Shown piece by piece: positions 57,394 to 64,000 of a stretch of DNA of 64,000 nt (its first letter is position 1; each line of letters begins with the position of its first letter). Made by a program: the position numbers and the translations under genes. This DNA is from an uncultured Eubacterium sp. (lineage in GTDB: Bacteria; Bacillota; Clostridia; Lachnospirales; Lachnospiraceae). The notes below the pieces were generated by a model that ran no database searches, was not told where the DNA came from, and saw nothing but the letters and a program-made list of their open reading frames with translations. The DNA is taken from the NCBI GenBank assembly GCA_947088865.1, contig CAMUHY010000001.1, forward strand, positions 1 through 64,000, given 5' to 3'.

Positions 57394-58337
57394 TCCTCTG
57401 TTGGCACTGCAACCGTGTCAAGAATGTCTCTAATAATCGTCTGTCTGTTATCCTGTCTTGTCATTCCATGCTTTAAAACAAGCCTATGTGCAAATACGCT
57501 TACTGCTAGTTTTTTGACATCTTCTGGCGTCACATACTGGCGACCTTTAATATAAGCATACGCTCTCACTGCATTTATCATATTCAATGTACCTCTTGGA
57601 CTAACCCCAATTGCCACATTTTCATGTTCTCTGGTCTTAACCACAATATCAATAATATAATTCATAAGAGATTCATGCACAAAAACATTTTTTGCTTCTG
57701 CACACATATCTTGTATATCTTGTCCATCACATACATTTTTTAATGTATCTAATGGATTAGAACCTTTAAAGCGATTTAATATTGCTAATTCTTCCTGCTT
57801 ATCTGGATACCCCATTGATATTTTCAATAAAAATCGGTCAAGTTGTGCTTCTGGCAGCTGATATGTTCCTGCTGTCTCAATTGGATTTTGTGTTGCTATT
57901 ACAATAAATGGCATACTTAACGGATAACTCTCTCCATCAACCGTTACCTGCCGTTCTTCCATACACTCTAACAAAGCTGATTGTGTTCTTGGCGTTGCTC
58001 TATTGATTTCATCAGCAAGAATAATATTAGAAAATATGGGACCTTTTCTAAATGTAAAATCCCCTGTCTTTTGATTGTAATAATTAATTCCTGTAATGTC
58101 TGATGGGAGTAAATCTGGTGTAAATTGTATTCTGCTAAACGCGGCATCAATGGATTTGGCAAATGATTTTGCTATCATCGTTTTGCCCGTTCCTGGTACA
58201 TCTTCAAGCAAGACATGACCTCCTGCTATCAAAGCCGTAAGTATCATATCACTTACATCAGATTTACCAACAATAATATTTTTAATATTATCACTTATCC
58301 ATATTGCTTTTTTTTGTATATTTTCTTTATCTGACAT
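57381..58337 (-). CDS. MoxR-family AAA+ ATPase
   Basis: A 318-residue AAA+ chaperone-like ATPase. Walker A EDVPGTGKTMIAKSFA; Walker B/sensor ILADEINRATPRTQSALLECMEE; FIVIATQNP and GVSPRGTLNMI are typical of the MoxR branch. Such ATPases, with DUF58 partners, activate or assemble metal- or envelope-linked complexes. It follows an Lrp-type regulator after 24 nt, so that gene may head the operon. Confidence 0.95.
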   Translation of the reverse strand: MSDKENIQKKAIWISDNIKNIIVGKSDVSDMILTALIAGGHVLLEDVPGTGKTMIAKSFAKSIDAAFSRIQFTPDLLPSDITGINYYNQKTGDFTFRKGPIFSNIILADEINRATPRTQSALLECMEERQVTVDGESYPLSMPFIVIATQNPIETAGTYQLPEAQLDRFLLKISMGYPDKQEELAILNRFKGSNPLDTLKNVCDGQDIQDMCAEAKNVFVHESLMNYIIDIVVKTREHENVAIGVSPRGTLNMINAVRAYAYIKGRQYVTPEDVKKLAVSVFAHRLVLKHGMTRQDNRQTIIRDILDTVAVPTEDWVK

Positions 58338-58361
58338 ATCTTTTTAATCCTTTCATTCTAT

Positions 58362-58817
58362 CTAATCCTCTTTTGGCACATCAATATTGACATCAATTCC
58401 TCTCGGTGCAACTGGTGTTGAAAATACAATCTGCGTACTAGTTCTTCCAAACTTTTGAAGTTTCCCAATAAATAAATCAAGCTCTAATGTACTTGGAAAT
58501 ACAACTTTTAACAACATCGAATATGTCCCTGTAACACAGTTACATTCGACAACATTCGGACAGGATATAATAAAAGGGTAAAATTCTGGTTTTTGAACAG
58601 GTGCAACTTCTAAATTGATAAAAGCTGTAATATGATACCCTAACTTTAATTGATTAACCTTTACTTCATACCCTTGTATAATCTGTTCTTTTTCTAATCT
58701 TTCTATTCTTGCCGACACTGCTGGAGAAGAAAGAAAAACATTTTCTGCCAAAGCCTTTAAAGGCATTCTAGCATTTTCTTGCAATAATGTAATTAATTTC
58801 TTATCAATCTTATCCAT
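58362..58817 (-). CDS. Lrp/AsnC-family transcription regulator
   Basis: A 151-residue regulator. The N-terminal winged HTH is KLITLLQENARMPLKALAENVFLSSPAVSARIERLEKEQII; the C-terminal RAM ligand-binding domain (about 70-145) has CVTGTYSMLLKVVF. These proteins form octamers that respond to amino acids. It lies directly upstream of the moxR gene on the same strand; whether it controls it or its own promoter is unknown. AAGGA precedes the start. Confidence 0.93.
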   Translation of the reverse strand: MDKIDKKLITLLQENARMPLKALAENVFLSSPAVSARIERLEKEQIIQGYEVKVNQLKLGYHITAFINLEVAPVQKPEFYPFIISCPNVVECNCVTGTYSMLLKVVFPSTLELDLFIGKLQKFGRTSTQIVFSTPVAPRGIDVNIDVPKED

Positions 58818-59048
58818 ATCTTAATCCTTCTTTGTTCTAACTAATTTTTATACCATTTTTATCAAAACAAATTTTTATCCATTGTAACATAAATTTCGTT
58901 CTTTGACTACTTTAACATATTGTTGCATATTTATAAAACGGTATTACTTTAATTTTAATTTTATACAAAGATTTATCCATAAACTTATTGTAATATTACC
59001 ACTTTTCATATAAACTTAAGGTAAATCGAACTTATATGGAGGTTTAGT

Positions 59049-59135
59049 GTGAAAAATAATGCTGATGCGCTTATTATTTCACAAATAAACCAGTTTGTTA
59101 CCTATTTGTGCCGAAGCGTCACAAATAGAGCTTGA
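59049..59135 (+). CDS. Possible leader ORF before the DUF1292 gene
   Basis: GTG (59049) to TGA (59135), 28 residues (VKNNADALIISQINQF...), with GGAGG 6 nt upstream. It ends before a terminator-like hairpin and overlaps repeated CACAAATA/TATTTGTG segments. It could be a leader peptide of an attenuator. It could equally be incidental, since no homology is recognised. Confidence 0.35.
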   Translation: MKNNADALIISQINQFVTYLCRSVTNRA

Positions 59136-59209
59136 TACGACAATAGAAATCGCCTACGCAGCTGCTTTAGCAGTTTTTTCTATTGCGCAATTCCTACGCT
59201 ACGCTTCGG
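59080..59209 (+). promoter_or_regulatory. Structured leader, possible attenuator, of the DUF1292 gene
   Basis: TATTTGTG (59103-59110) can pair with CACAAATA either at 59080-59087 or at 59120-59127. CCGAAGCGT (59111-59119) pairs with ACGCTTCGG (59201-59209) near the start codon, and CAATAGAAA (59141-59149) with TTTCTATTG (59177-59185). CTGCT / AGCAG (59162-59173) followed by TTTTTT is a small terminator whose T-run lies in the alternative stem. This is the main content of the 405-bp gap (58818-59222); no known riboswitch class was recognised. Confidence 0.5.
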
Positions 59210-59222
59210 AATGGAGATTTTT

Positions 59223-59531
59223 ATGAATAATAATGAATATGATACAGTTATTCTCTTTTTGGACGATGGACCATGCGAATGTGCAATCGTAAGAATTTTT
59301 CCTGCTGGCGATAATGATTATGTTGCTCTTCTTCCCCTTGAAGGACCAGCCGCAGAAAATGATGAGGTATATTTATACCGTTATGTCGAAACAGAACCGG
59401 AACCTACCCTTGAACCGATTGATTCGGACGAAGAATATGACCTTGTTACAGAAGCCTTTGAAGAAGAACTCGATGCGATGGAGTATGAAGAACTATATGG
59501 TGAAGACGACGACTGCGATTCTGATAATTAA
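59223..59531 (+). CDS. DUF1292-family protein (YrzB-like)
   Basis: A 102-residue acidic cytoplasmic protein. DTVILFLDDGPCECAIVRIF and YVALLPLEGPAAENDEVYLYRYVE are the DUF1292 pattern; the tail is almost all acidic (EEELDAMEYEELYGEDDD). Function unknown; the family is widespread in Firmicutes, often beside ruvX and the Fur family. Start at 59223, with GGAG 6 nt upstream; an ATG 12 nt earlier contains that site. It stands alone here behind a long structured leader. It converges with the helicase gene, separated by only 12 nt. Confidence 0.88.
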   Translation: MNNNEYDTVILFLDDGPCECAIVRIFPAGDNDYVALLPLEGPAAENDEVYLYRYVETEPEPTLEPIDSDEEYDLVTEAFEEELDAMEYEELYGEDDDCDSDN

Positions 59532-59543
59532 TGCACTATCTTT

Positions 59544-61367
59544 TTATGGAGAATCACTCAATTCTCTTATAAACCTTGACGGTTGCAAGGTTCGGTCATA
59601 TCTTTTTTTTAGATAACTGATAAAAAGCCTTTGCTTTGCCCTTGTAACCGCTACATAAAATAATCTTCGCTCCTCCTCAATCTCTTCTTTGGTATCCGTC
59701 TTACTATAAGGTATCATTCCCTCATTGACATCAATTAACAATACATTGTCAAATTCAAGTCCTTTACAACTGTGCATAGTACATACTTGAACATGATACT
59801 TTGTATCTTGATATGTTGTATTTTTTAAAATTTTGTTCTCATCTTTTTTATTTGTTGAAATACTCTGCATCCATTCATTATATGAAGGAATTTTTCTAGC
59901 ACATTCTTGTATATGGTCTAAAATATTAATAAAAGGCTTACTATCGATATTTTGTTCATTGCAATAATTTTTAATATATTTTTCATAACCCATCCCTTTT
60001 CGGATATAGTTGATTTTTGCATATGTCGTCATATTTTGTAAAAACTTTATATCTTGTTCCAATTGACACAGTTCTTTTTGTTTATCCTTACATTCTTTTT
60101 GATTTATATTCATCTTTATTTTTTCCAGATAAACAACATCATCCGTAAAATAATCACGACTGATAGAGCGATAAGGCTTATTTATAATCCTTAAATAATC
60201 GCAACGTTTTCTGCTGCCGTTAGCAATCTTAATATAAGCAGCTATATCTAATGTAATCCAATGCTTTGATAAATCTTCTTTATTCATAGACGACTGCACC
60301 TCAATACCTTGATATTCCAACATTTTTATTACATTTGCTGCACCACTATTTGTCCTAGTAAGTATTGCAATTTCTCTCCATTGATGGATAATATCCATAA
60401 TATATTGATTTTGGTCTTCTACATACTTACATTGTTTAATATCCACTTTATCACCATAGGAATGAAACGCCTGCAAATCTTTATAAAAACGGTCTTGATT
60501 ATGATTAATTAAACGGGTTGCCATCTCTACAATATACCTATTAGAGCGATAATTTGTATTCAAATTATATATTGAAGCTTCTGGATATATGGTTATAAAA
60601 TCTTTCATAACACTTGGCGCAGCTCCTCGAAATCCATAGATGCTCTGGTCATCATCTCCAACAATAAATATATTGTTATGATTTTCACACAATAAATAAA
60701 TAATCTGTACTTGCACAGGTGCAGCATCTTGAAATTCATCAATCAAAATATAGTCATACTTATTTTGCCAATCGCTTAAAACATCTTTTTTATTTTTAAG
60801 AACCTCTAATGTTATTATCATCATATCTTCAAAATCAACTTTATGTTCTTGCCTGAGCATATGTTGATATTCGTTGTAAATACAACGAAATACAGTTTCA
60901 TCACAGCTAAACGAAATATAGTTTTGAATGTCTATTTTTTTTGCTTTTACTTTTGATATTTCAGATAAAATCTCTGTGACAAGGCTTGTTTCATCTTGAA
61001 CCGATATAGCATGAAAAGATACTTGATTTTTAACAAAACGCCATTGTTCTTGTTCTTTTATAATATCGTTTGCATGATAATGAAAAACCGTTTTTAATAT
61101 TCTAAAAAAAATAGCATGAAAGGTGCCAAAAACCACCTCACTTTGACTTTTATTACAAAGCTTTAAAAATCGCTCTTGCATCTGTTTTGCTGCCATTTTC
61201 GTAAAGGTAATAACAAGAATTTTCTTTTCATCAATATGATTTTCTCTGATAAGGTTCCAGATTCTATGTGTTATAACTGTTGTCTTGCCGCTTCCTGGTC
61301 CTGCTAAAATCATTGCTGCTCCATCGACATGTCTGGCAGCTTTTTCTTGTACTTGGTCTAATGCCAT
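59544..61367 (-). CDS. UvrD/Rep-family ATP-dependent DNA helicase
   Basis: A 607-residue superfamily 1A helicase. Motif I AGPGSGKTTVITHRI; motif II LIDEFQDAAPVQ; motif III VGDDDQSIYGFRGA; motif IV NLNTNYRSN; motif V CTMHSCKGLEFDNVLLIDVNEG; motif VI FYVAVTRAKQRLFIS. It is shorter than PcrA (about 740), mainly lacking the C-terminal extension and part of the 2B domain, so it is a compact UvrD paralogue. Whether it is the main PcrA is unclear. AAGGAG precedes the ATG. Confidence 0.93.
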   Translation of the reverse strand: MALDQVQEKAARHVDGAAMILAGPGSGKTTVITHRIWNLIRENHIDEKKILVITFTKMAAKQMQERFLKLCNKSQSEVVFGTFHAIFFRILKTVFHYHANDIIKEQEQWRFVKNQVSFHAISVQDETSLVTEILSEISKVKAKKIDIQNYISFSCDETVFRCIYNEYQHMLRQEHKVDFEDMMIITLEVLKNKKDVLSDWQNKYDYILIDEFQDAAPVQVQIIYLLCENHNNIFIVGDDDQSIYGFRGAAPSVMKDFITIYPEASIYNLNTNYRSNRYIVEMATRLINHNQDRFYKDLQAFHSYGDKVDIKQCKYVEDQNQYIMDIIHQWREIAILTRTNSGAANVIKMLEYQGIEVQSSMNKEDLSKHWITLDIAAYIKIANGSRKRCDYLRIINKPYRSISRDYFTDDVVYLEKIKMNINQKECKDKQKELCQLEQDIKFLQNMTTYAKINYIRKGMGYEKYIKNYCNEQNIDSKPFINILDHIQECARKIPSYNEWMQSISTNKKDENKILKNTTYQDTKYHVQVCTMHSCKGLEFDNVLLIDVNEGMIPYSKTDTKEEIEEERRLFYVAVTRAKQRLFISYLKKRYDRTLQPSRFIRELSDSP

Positions 61368-61396
61368 ATTTAAACTTCTCCTTTTTATATATTAAA

Positions 61397-61425
61397 AGTA
61401 TATTATATATACATCATTTTGTCAA
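61397..61425 (-). promoter_or_regulatory. Promoter of the helicase gene
   Basis: Minus-strand TTGACA (61420-61425), a 17-bp spacer and TATACT (61397-61402), about 30 bp before the start codon. Confidence 0.65.
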
Positions 61426-61520
61426 TAGTTTTAATTTTGTTTATTTATAATAAATATATTTTTTCTTTAATCATTATATCCAAAATCAAGAGTATATTTG
61501 CAATCTGCTTTTACATAAAA

Positions 61521-61577
61521 AAACTGTCGCAAACGTTAAAACTACCATATACCGTATTTTTAACATTTGCGACAATT
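61521..61577 (-). terminator. Terminator after the ArsR-type regulator
   Basis: A 21-bp stem with two G-U-type pairs, 61521-61541 / 61557-61577 (ACTGTCGCAAA...), followed on the minus strand by TTTTTT. It ends the metal-efflux operon. Confidence 0.8.
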
Positions 61578-61594
61578 TCTTTTATTTTTATAAT

Positions 61595-61957
61595 TTACTG
61601 TTCCTCTATATGTTCACATCCCTGTGCAATAATAGTTCTTACATGGTCGTCTGCCAGAGAATAAAATATCGACTTTCCCTCTCTTCTGCTTTTGACAAGC
61701 CGGCTCTGCTTTAAAATTTTAAGCTGATGTGAAATAGCCGATTGTGTCATATTCAAAGCTTCCGCCAAATCACATACACACACTTCAACTTCAAATAAAA
61801 CATATAAGATTCGTATTCTAGTTGAATCGCCAAATACCTTAAATAATTCTGCCAAATCATATAATTCTGTTTCTTCTGGCATCTTTTCATCAACAATTTT
61901 TAACAATTCTTTATGCACATGTTTTGTTTCACAACAACCTTCTAATATTTTCTTCAA
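61595..61957 (-). CDS. ArsR/SmtB-family metal-responsive repressor (CadC/CzrA type)
   Basis: A 120-residue winged-HTH repressor that releases DNA when bound by metal. It carries EVCVCDLAEALNMTQSAISHQLKILKQSRLVKSRREGKSIFYSL. CVCDL matches the CadC alpha-3 Cys site, and DDHVRTIIAQGCEHIEE the alpha-5 zinc site, so Zn/Cd/Pb sensing is likely. The start TTG at 61957 follows GGAGG by 5 nt; another TTG 12 nt earlier overlaps that site. It is downstream of the P-type ATPase, with which it forms an efflux operon. Confidence 0.9.
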   Translation of the reverse strand: MKKILEGCCETKHVHKELLKIVDEKMPEETELYDLAELFKVFGDSTRIRILYVLFEVEVCVCDLAEALNMTQSAISHQLKILKQSRLVKSRREGKSIFYSLADDHVRTIIAQGCEHIEEQ

Positions 61958-61993
61958 AACACCCTCCAATCGTTTTATAAATAATGGATTTAT

Positions 61994-62040
61994 ACAATCC
62001 GCTTCGCTACTGCTTAAACTAGCTATCTGCTATTCTATAT
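61994..62040 (+). repeat. Dispersed intergenic repeat, left-end remnant
   Basis: ATCCGCTTCGCTACTGCTTAAACTAGCTATCTGCTAT matches the left part of the family in two overlapping halves; the right end is missing. It lies between the ATPase and repressor genes. Confidence 0.5.
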
Positions 62041-62043
62041 AAT

Positions 62044-63912
62044 CTAGTTATCACGAATATACAACACTCGAATGGCATTTAAAACTGCAATCACCATCAC
62101 GCCTACATCGGCAAAAATTGCCGCCCACATATTTGCTATGCCAACTGCGCCAAGCAACAGACAAAATACCTTTATTCCTATTGCAAAATAAATATTTTCA
62201 TATACGATTCTTAAACATTTTTTAGAAATCTGGATTGCTGTTGCAATTTTTACAGGGTCATCATCCATCAAGACAATATCTGCTGCTTCTATCGCCGCAT
62301 CGGAGCCTAATGCTCCCATTGCAATACCAATATCTGCACGGGACAACACGGGTGCATCGTTTATTCCATCACCGACAAATGCAAGTTTTTCTTTGCTTCG
62401 TTTCTGTGAAAGAAGTTGCTCCACCTTTACAACCTTATCTGCTGGCAGCAACTCTGAACAGACTTCTTCAATCTGCAATTCTTTTGCTATCTTATCTGCC
62501 ACAGCTTTGGAATCACCTGTAAGCATTACCGTTTTTGCAACACCTGTTTTCTTTAACTTTTTCACCGCTTCTTTTGCTGTTGGCTTTAATATATCAGATA
62601 TTAAAATATGACCTTCATACGTTCCATCAACAGCCATATGAATAACCGTGCCTATATGATGACAATCTTTATATTCTATTCCAAGCTGGTTCATCAATTT
62701 AGCATTTCCTGCTGCCACCTTTACACCATCCACCGTTGCCACAACGCCATGCCCGCTTATTTCTTCTATATTGCTTACCCTATTGGAGTCTATATCTTTT
62801 CCATAAGCGCGCTTTATACTAAGACTAATCGGGTGTGATGAATAGCTTTCTGCCAATGCTGCATATTCTAATAACGTTTCATCCGCTATATGATTGTGAT
62901 GGATTCCGCTTACTTCAAATACCCCCTGTGTCATTGTTCCTGTTTTATCAAACACAACATATTTTGTATCGGCAAGAATCTCTAAATAATTTGAACCTTT
63001 TACAAGTATACCCTTTTTGCTCGCTCCTCCGATTCCTGCAAAAAAACTAAGAGGAATACTGATAACCAGCGCACATGGACAGCTTATAACCAAAAATGTC
63101 AATGCTCTATATACCCATACTTGCCAATTTGCATCCGTTTTTAATATCAACATGGAAAACAAGGACGGCAAAACGGCTAGCGCTAGCGATGCATAACAGA
63201 CTGCTGGTGTGTACACTCGCGCAAATTTCGTAATAAAATTTTCCGATTTAGACTTTTTAGAGCTTGCATTTTCTACAAGGTCAAGTATCTTTGAAACCGT
63301 TGACTCGCCAAACTCTTTTGTCGTTTGAACCTTTAACACACCGTTCATATTAATACAGCCGCTAATAACCTCATCACCTACTGTTACTTCTCTTGGCATA
63401 CTCTCTCCAGTAAGCGCACTTGTATTTAATGTGGCATTCCCATCAATTACAACGCCATCAATGGGAAGTTTCTCGCCTGGTTTTACAACAATAACAGAAC
63501 CTTTTTCCACCTCATCAGGGTCTACTTTTTCCAGTTTTCCATCCACTTCAACATTGGCATAATCAGGTCTTATATCCATTAATTCACTGATATTTCTTCT
63601 GCTTTTACCGACAGCATAACTTTGAAAAAGCTCTCCAATTTGATAAAATAGCATAACGGCAACGCCTTCTGTATAGTCACCCAAAATAATAGCGCCAACC
63701 GTTGCAACTGCCATCAAAAAATTTTCATCAAATACTTGTCTTTTTAAAATCCCTTTCATTGCTTTCTTTAATATATCATATCCAATAATCAGATAGGGTA
63801 TCATAAATAGTCCAAACCGCACATACCCTTCTATTGAAAGTAACGATAATATAATAATTAATATTATTGAACAAATAATCCGAATAAGTACCTTTTTTTG
63901 TTTTTTAGTCAT
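62044..63912 (-). CDS. Zinc/cadmium-exporting P1B-type ATPase (no HMA domain)
   Basis: A 622-residue heavy-metal efflux ATPase. It shows the actuator TGES (LTGESMPREV), the CPC metal motif SCPCALVIS, phosphorylation DKTGTMTQG, SSHPIS in the nucleotide domain, GDGINDAPVLS, and a final DVG (IFADVGVMVIAVLNAIR) typical of the Zn/Cd/Pb group P1B-2. Eight membrane helices are predicted. It lacks the N-terminal HMA domain; an HMA-like protein is encoded just upstream and overlaps by 4 nt, so the domain is supplied as a separate protein. It heads toward the ArsR-type repressor. Confidence 0.95.
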   Translation of the reverse strand: MTKKQKKVLIRIICSIILIIILSLLSIEGYVRFGLFMIPYLIIGYDILKKAMKGILKRQVFDENFLMAVATVGAIILGDYTEGVAVMLFYQIGELFQSYAVGKSRRNISELMDIRPDYANVEVDGKLEKVDPDEVEKGSVIVVKPGEKLPIDGVVIDGNATLNTSALTGESMPREVTVGDEVISGCINMNGVLKVQTTKEFGESTVSKILDLVENASSKKSKSENFITKFARVYTPAVCYASLALAVLPSLFSMLILKTDANWQVWVYRALTFLVISCPCALVISIPLSFFAGIGGASKKGILVKGSNYLEILADTKYVVFDKTGTMTQGVFEVSGIHHNHIADETLLEYAALAESYSSHPISLSIKRAYGKDIDSNRVSNIEEISGHGVVATVDGVKVAAGNAKLMNQLGIEYKDCHHIGTVIHMAVDGTYEGHILISDILKPTAKEAVKKLKKTGVAKTVMLTGDSKAVADKIAKELQIEEVCSELLPADKVVKVEQLLSQKRSKEKLAFVGDGINDAPVLSRADIGIAMGALGSDAAIEAADIVLMDDDPVKIATAIQISKKCLRIVYENIYFAIGIKVFCLLLGAVGIANMWAAIFADVGVMVIAVLNAIRVLYIRDN

Positions 63913-64000
63913 AAATAAATCTCACAATCATCTTCTACAATTTTACAGTTTTTAACAACTTCTTTCATAACAGCTTTGATATTGGCGCCTTCTTCAAATT
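63909..64000 (-). CDS. Heavy-metal-associated (HMA) domain protein, partial
   Basis: C-terminal 30 codons of a gene that continues beyond the right edge: FEEGANIKAVMKEVVKNC, then KIVEDDCEIYL and stop. The ending resembles single HMA-domain proteins preceding HMA-less ATPases (IMKEVVKICKKVEPDC-like). Its TGA overlaps the ATPase ATG by 4 nt, so they are coupled. The N-terminal metal-binding Cys pair would be outside the window. Confidence 0.7.
   Translation of the reverse strand, partial: FEEGANIKAVMKEVVKNCKIVEDDCEIYL

Overview
The window is AT-rich chromosomal DNA from a low-GC, Gram-positive anaerobe of the Firmicutes, most likely a motile member of the Lachnospirales/Clostridia. The signs are strong AGGAGG ribosome-binding sites, T-box and BirA-type regulation, a lipoprotein-rich envelope, LytTR/GHKL two-component pairs, an FlxA-like flagellar-associated protein, two chemoreceptors, an oxygen-independent biotin synthase and an iron alcohol dehydrogenase. 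No rRNA, tRNA, CRISPR array, prophage or complete insertion sequence was seen, so this looks like ordinary chromosome with small dispersed repeats.

Layout. 1-10.8 kb: guaA, a 1.2-kb AT-rich gap, small accessory genes (one with an in-frame stop), a HAD phosphatase, then uvrB-uvrA. 10.9-24.1 kb: a hybrid sensor kinase overlapping an orphan solute-binding lipoprotein; an FlxA-like gene; a LytTR/GHKL pair; a leader-peptide-controlled CD3324-type gene followed by a Vat-like acetyltransferase; bioB with its own BirA operator; and a chemoreceptor overlapping an FMN-binding lipoprotein. 24.4-36.7 kb: a second LytTR/GHKL pair, a diguanylate cyclase, another chemoreceptor and a 1917-residue surface protein. 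37-43.6 kb: a complete pstSCAB-phoU-phoB-phoR operon. 44-48.9 kb: alcohol dehydrogenase, a DUF362 protein ending in a truncated HTH relic, and small regulators and enzymes. 49.1-53.7 kb: rlmH, a small acidic protein, HAD, Maf, and leuA under a T-box. 53.8-58.8 kb: an Lrp-MoxR-DUF58-DUF4129-like-C39 peptidase block. 59-64 kb: a DUF1292 gene with a long structured leader, a UvrD-type helicase, and an ArsR/zinc-cadmium ATPase/HMA operon that runs off the right edge.

How the genes fit together. Much of the middle third is signal input: two chemoreceptors, three sensor kinases, a diguanylate cyclase and a solute-binding protein without a transporter. Direct repeats with 21-bp phasing lie upstream of both the first LytTR regulator and the FlxA-like gene, which suggests that this two-component system controls the FlxA-like gene.

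The items most worth following up are: (i) the leader peptide and Shine-Dalgarno-sequestering fold ahead of the CD3324/Vat-like genes, (ii) the shared LytTR repeat pair, (iii) a family of about 120-150 bp intergenic repeats with compensating stem changes, and (iv) two genes with single in-frame stop codons inside otherwise continuous coding frames. All homology statements rest on motif recognition, not on searches.
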